A stretch of DNA of 64,000 nucleotides from Vigna angularis (Eukaryota; Streptophyta; Magnoliopsida; Fabales; Fabaceae): positions 26,025,001-26,089,000 of the forward strand of contig NC_068975.1 of NCBI RefSeq assembly GCF_016808095.1. Direction: 5' to 3'. Made by a program: the position numbers and the translations under genes. The notes beneath the pieces are model-generated. The model did not search any database. It saw only the letters and a list, made by a program, of their open reading frames with translations, and had not been told where the DNA came from. Position 1 is the first letter of the stretch; every line of letters begins with the position of its first letter. This document shows, piece by piece, positions 1-12,289 of this stretch.

Positions 1-202
1 TGTTCCTGCTCCCAGACCCAGGCAATGATCATTTACACGTTGTTCAAAAACAAAGTTGTATCATTTGTTCCGAAAATTAAATTGCTGGTTATTTCAATCA
101 TTTCTACATCGGTTCTTATTTGAAAAAGTAGTTTTCAGATCAACGTTGTAAAAGTTGTTCAGAAATCACCATTTGTCCGTGTCCTTCATAAATGTGCCGA
201 AT

Positions 203-3200
203 TCATCTCTTGAGGGATGCTTGAATTTCTTCTAGCGTACGCCCCTTCGTCTCTGGCACTAGTTTTGCCACGAACAGAACAGTGAAGCCACATATGGCAG
301 AGAAGATGAAGAAAGTTCCTGAACGAACATAGTGTGAGTTTTTGCTTTCTTGGTATCATTTCTTTTCTGGGTCATTTTGGTTTTCTCTTTTAAGGGTGGA
401 GTAAGTATGAATGAACCTACCTGCGGAACTCCAACTCATGAGAAAGTTAAAAGCATATGACACAATCCAAGAACACAACCAGCTAACCAAAGTCACAAGA
501 CTTCCTGCAGAGCCCTTCACATTAATGGGAAATATCTGGGAGCCATGAAAAAGATAATTCAGTACACTTTAAGAACTTCTTATGATCCATTTTTTATTTC
601 ATATATATATGTTCAGAAACTATACCTCAGACATTATAACCCAGGGGATTCCTCCCATGCCAAGAGAGAATGATCCTGTATATACCTGATCATTGCAAAA
701 ACTAACTGTTCAAAATATCAGGTATGTGGATTTATTTCAATGTTTTCAATATTCTTCGTTACAAATAAAATGCTAACTAGAAACAAAGAAAGAAGTCATT
801 TTTTGGTTTGAGTATTTGACAGTAAAGAACTCGAACTTCATTACATTATACACTCTAGAAGTATTTGATGTTCAGTGATGTTATTATTAACTGGGCAAAA
901 AGAAAACACAGGTAACATTCTTTCATCTCATTTCAATGTCATAAAACGAGTAATGAATTTGAATTTATGTTTTGTTATTGTTATTATTATCCAATTAAAT
1001 GCATAAGATTGCACACTGTAATCAAAGATTCAAATAATGGTGCATTATTGCTTAAACATTGCCATTGAAAAATCATCACCAGTACACCGACAAGTGCCAG
1101 AATGGGACTGACTTCCTTCCATTTATGTAGGTCCTGCATGAGGCAAGCTCAATTAATTGACCATTTTGAAATAACTAAAGTAAAAAAGCAATCTTGGTAG
1201 AGCAGATTTTGTTATTTAAAGAACCTGCAAGAAGAATGATAGGGCTGCAAGGAAGCATCCTAAGCATGTTCCCGAAGCAGAAACCTGCATAAAGCTAAAC
1301 ATTTTGGATTCAGATCTTACATATCAGCACAAAACAGAAGAAACAAAACATCATCTTTTCTACCAGCAGAAGTGGTCGTCTACCAGATTTATCCATCAAA
1401 AGCACTCCCAGAGCTGTCATTGGGATCTATGAAGATACAAGTGAAGAGAAGACTCACCAAAGGAGTGGCATCTATCTCATTTTATACAACATTAAGAAGG
1501 CAAGCGAATAAACTGTATGAAGAGAATGAAAACCTGAACTGCAACCATTGCTATCATTCCAATACTTCCCGAAAATCCTGAGATAGATAAGAATTTCTGC
1601 CTCTATGACAATTGTGTTATAAGTTGAACATTCTCATGGCCATCTTCTTTATCAGTCATGTGTTAGAAGCATTAAAAAAAGAATATGCATGTACCCGCAG
1701 AGATGAATATAGAACTTGCATAAAAAGCAATGCCGTTAACCCCTCCAAACTGTTGCAGTATCATCAGACCAACTCCTACCTAACAAAGTAATTAAAAAAT
1801 ACCATAAGAATCTGCAAAAAGGACAAGACAGGCTGCAAGAACAAGAAAATATATCTTAGAAAGCTCAGCTCACAGTAAGTGACTTCAAATACTGCAACTG
1901 AAATAAGCCAAAAATGGTAGCTTCTGTTTTGGTCTGAAGGGCTTCGGTAAAATCCTACAAAAAAAATAACATAGAATAATGTGTTAGACTCTTAAGCTTC
2001 TTCTACTACCCCAACACAATAATGAACAAACACTATATGTACTCTAATTTCAGTGGCCTCTTGAGAAACATCAGCATTCTTTCCTCTAAGACGCTGTAGA
2101 ACAGATTCACTCGTTTCCCAGTGACCAAATTTTGCCTACACAAGATTTCAAACTGTCACAAACTTGCAATGTGTTTGTCTAACATGTAGTGATTCCAATT
2201 ATTTGACACAAGTGACTGAAAATCTCAGTTTCTTGTGTGAATCATGTCATGTTCAACAACAGATCAACAAAAATATCTCAAACAACTCACCAGCCACCTA
2301 GGAGATTCGGGAATGAAGAATAGACCCAAAAGTTGTACGAGACACGGAATAGTTCCTGAGATAAAGAAAGAAAATGCCACTTACATTGCAACCTTTCTTA
2401 ATTTCACTATGTTAGATGAAAACCATGCAGATGAGCATTACCTATTAGAGCCAAAATCCTCCAATTTAAGAACGATCCAATAAGATAAGTTAATGATACC
2501 CCACAACAAATCATTAACTGTCAAAAGAAACTCCAAATTGGATTTTAAATAAGCCTATTACTTGCAATGGAAGCAAAGTGATACTCAGAAAAGAATCATC
2601 GTTTCCTTACCTGATGAACTGTGGTGAATCCCCCTCGGAGATTCTTGGGTGTTATTTCTGCCACATAAACTGGTACCTATAATGGAAACAGAAGAAACAA
2701 ACCCATTGTTTTTGTTTTGAGCGACCGAATTCCTCTCGAACTGCATTTGTGAAAAACTAAGAGTCACAACAATTACCACATAAGATAGAAGGCCCATTCC
2801 ACATCCTACCAAAAATCTTCCCACGTAAAGCCACCAACCAACCTTCAAACAAGCACCAAGTGTCAGATAAAAACGACTTAACTTGTGTGCAAATATCAAG
2901 GTTTGCTTTATCGATCAAGTTAATTGCTCAAAAAGATATTTTGCTTGTATAGGCTTATATGAAAGTGGCGTGTAAGGATGGTAACCTTTGACAATGATAT
3001 GGCAAGCCATCCCAAGATGCAGAATACTTCGGAGAAACCCATAGCCTGTTTTTCAAAATGGAACAAAACGGAAGATTGAAATAAGGTTGTTAGGAATTCA
3101 GGATGACAAGTAATTCAAGGTGGAGAAGATTGTTACGAATTCAAAATACCAGTATACAAGTAGAAGATTCCTAAACATGTTGCTTGAAGGTTTTGGATTA

Positions 3201-3931
3201 AAAGTATTGTTACAGTATCTTATATGGACTGATTCACGAAAACTTATTGCCTAATGTTAAGTTAAAAGTGATGTTGTAATTTCTTATATAGACTTTTTTA
3301 TAACTGATTGGTTTCAAATCTCCCATGTCTTGAAATACCTAACCACACGAAACTTTCATTTCAAAACACAAATTGAATAAACTTACAGCTCTTCGACCTG
3401 CGTAGTCTGCTATTCTACCACTTATGATGGCCCCAATCATTGCTCCAATCGTCAGTATTGATCCAAAAATCGAATACTGGATAAAACCAGACCAATAAAA
3501 AGGTATTAAATGTGTTCCTTCCTTCCTCTCATCAGTTAAATGGTTAGTACATGACAAACCAAAACAAAGGTCGTGATTCAAAGTTCAAACCTCAGCCACG
3601 CCGAGATTGAGATCATCCATGATTCCATTTTGAGAAGGAGACGAATATCCAATCTGCAAAATTCATACACTGGCAATGGTACTTCCAAACTCTCATAAAA
3701 CTGCCAAAGCAAAAACGTGTGAAGGGAACTTACAGCAGACCCAAAAACATAAGAACCTGAGACCGCAACAAGGGTGGTAAGTATAAGAATAGCTGGTACC
3801 GACCAAGTTTCTTCCTGCCTCTTTTCCTCACACTCAACCCCATCGTTACCATGATAAGCTTGCAATATTTCTGTGGAAAGCAAAGGACTTGAAAATTCTC
3901 TCGGTTCAGCACTCTTAGCACTGTCGTCCAT
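203..3931 (-). CDS. ERD6-like monosaccharide transporter, copy 1 (18 exons, 484 aa)
   Basis: MFS sugar porter of the plant ERD6-like group, a family known mainly as tonoplast H+/monosaccharide carriers. Exons on the minus strand: 3931-3734, 3653-3591, 3476-3387, 3045-2986, 2842-2777, 2676-2611, 2517-2442, 2355-2291, 2135-2043, 1954-1874, 1779-1695, 1577-1534, 1426-1364, 1284-1225, 1133-1080, 685-626, 535-421, 318-203. They sum to 1455 bases in one frame with GT-AG junctions. Visible motifs: [10 protein letters not shown] after TM2, HQ at 180-181, PESPRWL near 222-228, QQFGGVNG at 295-302, IPWVIMSE around W403, W427, and [10 protein letters not shown] in the C-terminal tail. Twelve hydrophobic segments follow a cytosolic N-terminus with an acidic, LL-containing stretch. 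The ATG at 3931 (MDDSAK) is chosen because upstream in frame there is only a GTG and copy 3 starts at the equivalent place. No frameshift or stop seen. Substrate cannot be read from sequence. Confidence 0.9.
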
Positions 3932-5037
3932 GGGAGCCACTAAGAATATTAAGGTTGTTTGTGACAGTAAATGAATCTATGAAGAACAGTGCTTTGTGAG
4001 GTCCAAAAATGACTAGTTTGGACGACAGTGTTGGAGATAAGTCTTGTGTATTATTGACTTTCGATACTTCGTTTGATGTTTTGAACTGAACTTCATTGGA
4101 GGGACTGTGACATGGTTTTTGTTACTGGGCATGTCAAATCTGAACTGATAGGCGTAGATTTTTTGTAGGATGTGTCATCATAAGCTTGCACAAAAGGCCA
4201 AGAGTTCCAAGCTGTGGCATTCTGAAAATCTTACCTTTTCTTGCATGTGATGACCAAGTCCTCAAGATTCTTTTGTGTTGTCCTCAAGATTCTTTTTTAA
4301 ATTTCTCTTTTATTTTTATACTTGTTATCATGTGATAATGTATTTTGCCGGCAACACATATAATCAACTTAAAGTAAATTAATTTATATTATATTAATCT
4401 TCAACCATTCTTCTGAAGCGTATTTTGGTTTAGAAAACACTTCAACATATAATAACTTTTTAAGTATCCAATTTAAAAAAAATATTAGAAACATAAAACA
4501 AAAATTGAGAAACAAAAATTATTTAAGTTATATTTTTACATAATCAATTTTATTTAGTTTTTTTATATTTGTAATAATACATTATAGCAATTGACACTAT
4601 AAATTGTTTTCAAATTTTACTCAGTAATATTTTTAAGTCAAATTGAAAAAAAAAACAAATAATGAGAGTGGAAAGTGACTAGCATGGATTATAAAAGTGT
4701 GCACATTAATTTCTTGTTTTCATATTATAAATAAAATGAAATAAAATAAATTATATACATATTATACATTTTTATTTATATAAATTCTAAGACAGCAAAT
4801 AAAATTACATACACAGAGTCTCTGTTTTAGCTAATACTGACAATTTTGATATGTTACCGTACATTGCACTGATTAAATTGGATAAATAATAGAATCACAA
4901 AAAAATTATCGTGACTTGGAGATTGTTATCTCCAAGATTCAAACTTATGTAACTTTTGAATAAACTTTCTTTACACGAAACCCCATCAATGTGCAACTTG
5001 CAGAAATTCTGTTGCAGAGGAATACCAAATTCATCTC
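3932..5037. other. Intergenic spacer between ERD6-like copies 1 and 2
   Basis: About 1.1 kb holding the promoter side of copy 1 and the 3' flank of copy 2. The part from 4260 to 4870 is very AT-rich. No open reading frame with family resemblance and no clear repeat is visible. Confidence 0.6.
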
Positions 5038-8000
5038 TCAGAAGGTATTCAAAGAAGCTTGAATTTCCTCTAGTGTACGCCCCTTGGTCTCTGGTACTAG
5101 TTTTGCTACGAAAACAACAGTGCTGGCACATATGCCAGAGAACAAGAAGAAAGTTCCTGCTCCAACACAACCAAAACATGACAATGAACCCTTAGTATTC
5201 TTTTCTTCCATGTTTTTCTCTTTAAATTTGGATGTTTTACTGATTTTTTTGTCTTGTCTCTAGAGGAAATTAATGTATGTGTTAGAGTGGAAAACAGGAA
5301 ATAAGAGTAAATTGAAGTTTACCTGATGAACTCCAACTCATGAGAAAGTTAAAAGTATATGCAACAATCAATGAACATGTCCAGTTAACCAAGATTACTA
5401 AGCTTCCAGCAGTGCCCTTCACATTAATGGGAAATATCTGAAAAAATATATACATGAACAGCATTCATGTGCTGAGGATTTATTATATTTCAATTTTAAT
5501 TTGATGAGTCGAAGCATAGTTGAACAAAGCTACCTCAGACATTATAACAGACGGAATTCCAGACATGCCTAGCGAGAACAATCCCATGTATACCTGCTCA
5601 TTAGGAAATTTAAAACCAAATTGCTTTTATCTATCAGTCATTCAATCCATGAGTAAACCAGGCTGAATATGCAACATGAATTGAAATTTTGTCGGAGAAT
5701 TAAACTTCAGAGACAACATTAAAGTCCTAAACTCAATTCGATCTTACTAAGACAAATACAAGGCCAGTGAAAAATGAAAAGACAAGGATAAGTAGAAGAT
5801 GCAACTGTTGGTAGAGTTAGAAAAGCATTACCAGTACACCAACAAGCGCTATAAAGGGACTTATCGACTTCCATTCCTGTAAATCCTGTATCAAGTAAGC
5901 CTAATTGTTCTTAGAAATGATTCAAAAAACAAATGATTAAAGCAAAGATCTTCAATCGAAAGAAAAGAACCTTCAAGAAGAATGATAGGGCTGTCAGGAA
6001 GCTTCCTACGCATGCTCCTGTAGCAGAAGCCTGTGTAAGAGTCAAAATTTTGGATGAGAATCAACAGAACATGGAAACAAATAAAATTTAAATTTAAAAA
6101 AGGAAAAAAAAAAAGTTTGGCCATTTTACCAGTAAAAGTGGTCGTCTTCCACATCTATCCATCAAAAGTACTCCTAAAAATGAAAATGAGACCTATAAAC
6201 ACAAATAAAAGGACTATGTGAAGAGAAGACCCTGGAATGAAGTGTACACGTATCATCCAAAATGGCACTGAACTTGACTTGTATAGAATTGAGCACACAA
6301 AACTAATGAAATTGAGTAAACAGAAATAAAAACCTTGAAGACACCCACTGCTATTGTTCCAATAGTGTCTGAAAATCCTGTAAAAGAGAAGAATCTTTGC
6401 CTTAATGAATCATGCACAAATCTAGTATTCTATGATTTGTTTTTTCTTATTTGGCATATGTTAGAAGGAGCTGCACCTACCAGCAGAGATAAATATGGAA
6501 TTTGTATAGAAAAGAATGCCACTAATCCCTCCAAACTGCTGCAGCATCATCAAGCCTACACCTACCTAAACGAGTAACTAAATACCATGAGAGCCTGGAA
6601 ACATTAAGATAGCCTGAATGAATGGAATGGATTTAGAATGCTCACAGTAAGTGTCCTTAAATACTGCAACTTAAATAAGACGAGAATATTGCCTTTTTCT
6701 GTGTGTTGCTGAAGGGCTTCTGTGTATTCCTACAAATGAAGGTACAGCCAAAAAATGTTATATATTAAAATATGTGTCCCCCAGTAAGATCATAACCCAA
6801 ACAAGAACTTGTTGTGTACTCTGATTTCAGTGGCCTCCTGATAAACATCAGCATGCTTTCCTCTTAGGCGCTGTAGAGCAGACTCACTCTCTTTCAACCG
6901 ACCAACCTTAGCCTGCAGAAGATTACAAATATCGGTTGTGCTGTGTTATCAAATGACATGTGTTGACTCTAATCATTTGACAAACAGAAGAAAAAACTAG
7001 GTTGCTTGTGTGATAAGTGTCCAACATGTACTGATCAAAGAGCAAAATTCCAGAAGCTAAGAACAACTCACCAGCCACCTGGGAGAATCAGGAATGAAGG
7101 GAAGAGTCAGAAGGTGCACAATACAAGGAACAGTTCCTGAGATAAAGACAAAAAATTATGTGAGTTACTTCGAACCCTTTTTAATTTGGTTTTGTGAAAA
7201 AGAGCAACATAAAGAATAGTACAAGTATATTTACCAATCAAGGCCAAAATCCGCCAATTCAAAAATGCGCCAATAAGATAAGTTAATGACAACCCACAGC
7301 AAGTCATTAACTGCCACAATTATACCAAATAGACATTTAAAGTAAGCCTTTGAGTGACACAAAAAATTAAGTGGCACGATACACAAAATAAGAGTGGAAT
7401 GACTGAGGTGATATCATTTATAGTATTCCTTTACCAGATGACCTTCGGTAAATGCTCCTCTGAGATCCTTGGGTGTTATTTCTGCTATGTATACTGGAAC
7501 CTAATTTGCAAAGGGAACTGTGTTACATGTATTTCTTGATTGACTGAATAACATTAATTTGAATTGCAGTCATAACATATCAAACGTTAAAGCAATTACC
7601 ACATAAGATATGATGCCAACCCCACATCCTACCAACATTCTTCCAATATAAAGCCACCAAGAAACCTTCAAACACGGAATATTCATTATCTTAGACTGAA
7701 TTTAAGGAAATTCAGAGAAACAGATAGAAATCCTGTGGCTTTGGGCGTAGGAAGGAACAGATAGAAACAACCACGAAGTAAACCAATTAGCTCAGAAGTA
7801 GCTTTGCTTGAAGCCTAGTTAATAAAGAAACTCGGATATCCGTAAACTTCAATTTGAGAAATCTGGGAAGAAATTAATGCCAAACCTTCGAGAATGCTAT
7901 GATAACTGATCCCAAGATGCAGAAAACCTCCGAGAAACCCATGGCCTTCATGGAAAAATGAAAAATTTAACCAAAAGTGAACGACTGTACCACTGAAACT

Positions 8001-8728
8001 AAAACTAAGTGTAATCTGTCTCTGACTTACCAATCGCCGACCCACATAATCTGCTATTCTACCACTTAAAGTGGCACCAACTATCGCTCCAATCGTCAAT
8101 ATTGAACCAAAAGTTGAGTACTGCAAAAGTGACATAAACGATCAAATAAACAAGAACCAATAAACTATAAGGAGTGAATTTAAGAGAAAACTTAACACGG
8201 CTTCTTAGGTATTGTTAGTTTCATCTACGTATTACACAAACAATTGGGGTGTCCTCAAGTAAAATTAGAGAATACCAGAAAAGATATACACAACTTAAAC
8301 ATCAAAATTTTACAAGGAACATTCAATTTCCAGAAAAGTCAACTGTTCTTACAACGGCGATACATTTTAAGAAAGATTACAAAAACAAAGATTGTTAGGT
8401 GGTAACCTCGGCGACAGAGAGATGCAGGTCGTGCACGATTCCATACTGAGCAGGGGATGAATATCCGAGCTGCAAAAAGAGGTGTGTGATGCGACGGCAA
8501 GAACAGAAATGATGATTCTGAATTGTGATGAACCAAAATGTGTGATTGATAACTTACAGCATACCCAAAAACGTAAGAACCAATTGTAGCAGAAACGGCG
8601 GTGAAAACAAGCATAAATGTCATCTCAGAAGCTTCACTTTTCTCATCGGCATGGAAATCAACTCCATCTTTGCTCGAAGACAGCAGAGGAGTTGAGTTTA
8701 GACTTCCTTCACTGCCTTTGATGCCCAT
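5038..8728 (-). CDS. ERD6-like transporter, copy 2, with altered sugar-site residues (18 exons, 477 aa)
   Basis: Second tandem copy, same 18-exon structure: 8728-8558, 8469-8407, 8120-8031, 7945-7886, 7665-7600, 7500-7435, 7310-7235, 7136-7072, 6912-6820, 6729-6646, 6565-6481, 6377-6334, 6192-6130, 6030-5971, 5885-5832, 5593-5534, 5437-5323, 5156-5038; 1434 bases in one frame. Family signatures remain: [22 protein letters not shown] at 287-291, [16 protein letters not shown]. Three positions equivalent to hexose-contacting residues of GLUT1 and XylE differ: HQ is HL (L172, codon 7437-7435), GGxNG is GGISG (S293, codon 6523-6521), and IPWV is IPSV (S395, codon 5551-5549). The GLUT1 W412 equivalent is kept (W419), preceded by Asn as in GLUT1. 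The start MGIKGSEG at 8728 is preferred over an upstream in-frame ATG because exon 1 then matches its paralogues in length. It could be a transporter with a changed substrate or a young, still-open pseudogene. Confidence 0.85.
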
Positions 8729-9623
8729 GAGTGATGATTCCTTCGCCCAAAAGTTTCCACCACACGACCAAACACTCCACCCAAGTTGTTTTACACTTAA
8801 CAAGAAAGCTTAGCAGATAAACATGTGGTTCTGTATCAGATTCATAGCACAAGAACAAAATCGGATATTTAATATTTTATTATTAAAATAACTGTCAACC
8901 AGTTGTTGGGAGAAAAAGTAGTTGAAGAAATAATTTTTTGGATGTTGTATTCTACTCTGTAAATCAATACACGCTGATTTTTAGCCATTTCATTATTCTA
9001 CGACTCTCTTTCTTCCACGATATCTACAATAATAATAAATCTACGACCTTCTTTTTTTAAAACCTTTTTCATATTTTATTTAAATTTGTGTTTTATTGAA
9101 AATATTTTTGGATAATTTGAATATTTTTTTATATATGGCAAATCTTAATTCACCTATTTTATAAAAGACACTTAAATTTGTGAAGCTTTCAACTACTTCT
9201 TTGAAAAAAAATCGAAGAATAATTGGAAAATGGATTACTTGAATATCTTTACAAGATCTTAATTAATAAATTAGTACAATATAATGTTTTAAACTAGATA
9301 ATTTCGTAAAATCACGCGCGGTGGGTTTGTATTGAGTGGGGGTGAAGAGCACGTCAGAACCCGTTGTCATTCCCAATATTCTTATTTAAAAAGCAACATT
9401 CATTTCACGTGGTTTTTTATTTTATATTTTATAAGATTTTTAGAAGATTATGTATACAAACACTAAGTATTTTTTTTATTTTATATACTTTAAAAATTAT
9501 TATTAGTTATAGCGCGTATCACATGCTCATATGCTAATTTCAACAAAATAAAATGATTTTTTCACGGAGACGGGTTAAATTTATTAAATGTTATGGTGAT
9601 TTGTATCATGATTGATAAAATTA
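8729..9623. other. AT-rich 5' flank of ERD6-like copy 2
   Basis: Promoter side of copy 2 followed by low-complexity AT-rich DNA. A short less AT-rich patch lies near 9310-9370. I see no gene, RNA or defined element. Confidence 0.5.
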
Positions 9624-9755
9624 AGGTTTAATATCCTATTTTGTCCCAAGTTTTGTCCGAAAATGTTAAATTAGTCAATCCTCTAAAAAATACGTCAATT
9701 ACGTTCTCACTTAATAAAATTTGCATCAATTAAATCCCTTCCGTTCAAATTTGAG
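9624..9755. repeat. Single arm of the foldback MITE found at 10667-10970
   Basis: This stretch reads almost the same as the left arm of the foldback element about 1 kb downstream, from its GG(C/T)TTAATATCC terminus through the segment ending near AATCCCTT. The opposite arm is missing, so this is a half or eroded copy of the same family. Confidence 0.7.
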
Positions 9756-9759
9756 AGAT

Positions 9760-10030
9760 TTGAAAGTAAAATTGTTTTTTGTTTATTTGAGTAGATTTGA
9801 AGGTAACTCAGAGTGAATTTGGAATTAAATTTTTTTAATTTCTTGTAAATAAAATCTTTAACTAATTATTACAAACTTTACTTCCAAATTTATTCTCACT
9901 TACTTCCCAATCTATTCAAATAAACAATAACAAAAATTTACCTACAAAAATTTACCTACAAAAATTTACCTTCAAATCTTTTCAAATTCATTTAATTACT
10001 CTCTTCCAAATTCATTCAAATAAATAAAGC
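9760..10030. repeat. Imperfect inverted repeat (foldback element)
   Basis: A left arm at about 9762-9830 is matched in reverse complement by about 9890-9970, with a three-fold short tandem (ATTTACCTACAAAA-like) inside the right arm. The same sequence type appears once more in inverse orientation at about 14495-14585. It looks like a small non-coding foldback transposon. Boundaries are approximate and no target-site duplication was identified. Confidence 0.5.
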
Positions 10031-10666
10031 TTGAAACAAATTTTAGTTACCTTGGAAAGTGCGAAGAATTACTTATTGTATGTGTTATGTTAGTTACTGT
10101 CTTTCTAATCTTTAAAATTTAGAATAATTTTCGAAAAAACTAAAAGTATTTATTTAAAATTTATAAAATGTAATTTTAATTTAAAAGTGTTATGTCTGAA
10201 GAACCAAAATAATTTTAAATTTTTTAAAGTTTTGAGATTAAACTAATTTGATAAATTGCGTATTTGGTATAAAATATTTTATAATTTATTAATTTTATTT
10301 TATAAATGTAAAATTTTTGGTACTAATAATCTCAAAATTTATATTAACAATTTTTAGGAAATAACTATAAAAATATAAAATGTTTACTGTAATGTATTAT
10401 ACATCAACAAAAGAATAAGATCAAAATAAATTTTACATTCAAAACTCAAATAAACACATGGGTATCAATAAAAAAAATACTACATTTTATCACGAGTTTC
10501 ATAATGTTATCGGGTAAGAAAATTTGGAGTAAGGTGTTGTCTTTTCTAAAACTGTTAACGTATAGAGAACTGAAACGAAATATTTATAAAATTTAAGATT
10601 AAATTGAATTAAAATTTGACTAAATTCAACGAAAGCTAAAGGATGAAAATATATTTATTTTTTTAA

Positions 10667-10970
10667 GGCTTAATATCCTATTTTGTTCCAGTTTCGTTCG
10701 AAAATGTCAAATTAGTCCATCCTTTAAAAAATGCGTCAATTACGTCCTCACTTAATAAAATTTGCATCAATTAAATCCCTTTTGTTAAATCTGTACAAAT
10801 GGCGTTAATCATTTTACATCAAGATAATTAACGCCGTTTGTACAAATTTAACGAAAGAAATTTAATTGATGCAAATTTTATTAAGTGAGGACGTAATTGA
10901 CGCTTTTTTGAAAGGATGGACTAATTTGATATTTTCGGACGAAACTAGAGACAAAATAGGATATTAAGCC
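10667..10970. mobile_element. Foldback MITE, 304 bp, arms of about 143 bp
   Basis: The element begins GGCTTAATATCC and ends GGATATTAAGCC. Its left arm, 10667-10809, is nearly the full reverse complement of its right arm, 10827-10970, around a 17-base loop. It has no coding capacity. Near-complete palindromes of this type are typical of non-autonomous DNA transposons, and transcripts through them would fold into long hairpins. I could not fix a target-site duplication. Confidence 0.8.
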
Positions 10971-11871
10971 ATTAAAAATGTAGGTTAAAAGTTCTAAACG
11001 AGCAAGAGTAACTAAATTATAAGGGTGAAAACATATTAATTATGAAAGTATTATTAAATAAACTATAAATATTTTTTAGTAAAAGTTTTAATTCAAATTT
11101 GAAAGTACAATCAAATGTAAAGAATTATCAAATAAAATATAAATAATTTATTGTAAAAATTTGAATCCAAACTTAAAAGTACAATAAACTGCAATTGTTT
11201 ATTTTTTTTCTGTTTTTACTTATTTTTCTAACGGTCTTCCTTCTTCTGACTATAAATTTTATGATGAACTTCTAACCTATCGGATTATGTATGATTTTTA
11301 AATTCTTTCTAGATTACATTAAAGTTTAATTTAATTTTCGATTTTGGTTTTTAATTTGTTTTATTTTCTATGTGTGAATATTTTTCCTATTTTTATTTAC
11401 CTAAACAACAGTGAAAAATGAAATTTAAAAAAGAAAAGCAAAAGATAGCTTGAAAAAAAACAAATATAATAGGGAATGGAAATAGTGAAAAATAATTGTA
11501 AGTGAGGATTGAAACCGAGAAACAAGATGAGAAAATAAAAAATGAGAATAAATTGAAATCTGTGACAGTTTTATAATTGCTTTCAACAAATAAGTTAAAA
11601 ATTATGTCGATGAAGATAAAATAGAAAAAGTAAAGAAAGATGTGTATTTTTTTTATGTAGATATGAGTACGTGGACATGCTTATATGTGCGTACGTGTTA
11701 ATTAGTCTTGTATATCTCTAATTTGTCAAATAATTTTAGAGTAAATAAATAATTATGTATTCCTAATATGTTATCTAAATTAATAAAAAAATATTTAGAA
11801 TCATCCTTACTAAGCTAAAATAAATAAAAGTTTATGAAGTAACATATTTCTTTTATTTCTCCATTTATCTA

Positions 11872-11876
<5 letters not shown>

Positions 11877-11918
<42 letters not shown>
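11877..11918. repeat. (AT)n microsatellite
   Basis: Uninterrupted AT dinucleotide tract of about 42 bases. Confidence 0.9.
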
Positions 11919-11921
<3 letters not shown>

Positions 11922-12219
11922 TAAAATTTCAATTATTTTAATAATCTACGGAGATTATCTATAATTATAAAATAAAAAACGTATTAATTTTAATTTTAAG
12001 GTCCGTGTTTTCAATAATTTATTAATAATTTAATTTTGTTTAAGATTGATAAACAGTTCAATTTAATCTATTGTTGGTCTCTTAAAAAAAGTTAGGCAAA
12101 TTGATTCATTATAATAAAACAAATTTAAAATGTTGACTTATCTTAACAAAAATGGATCGACAAACTAAGCCACTAACTTTTTTAAATGTTAATTTCTTTA
12201 ACTTTACATTGTTTAAATT

Positions 12220-12222
<3 letters not shown>

Positions 12223-12260
<38 letters not shown>
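12223..12260. repeat. (TA)n microsatellite
   Basis: Uninterrupted TA dinucleotide tract of about 38 bases, bordering the less AT-rich region that follows. Confidence 0.9.
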
Positions 12261-12263
<3 letters not shown>

Positions 12264-12289
12264 AATAGAGTATTAGAGTAGATAGTTGT

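Larger units (their letters stand above)
10971..12289. other. AT-rich intergenic DNA with (TA)n tracts
   Basis: No gene is visible. It contains two dinucleotide microsatellites (11877-11918 and 12223-12260) and otherwise low-complexity AT-rich sequence. Confidence 0.6.

Noticed and set aside
2585..2899. 104-codon minus-strand frame in ERD6-like copy 1
   Set aside because: It reads through two introns; the spliced exons 5 and 6 explain the conserved parts.
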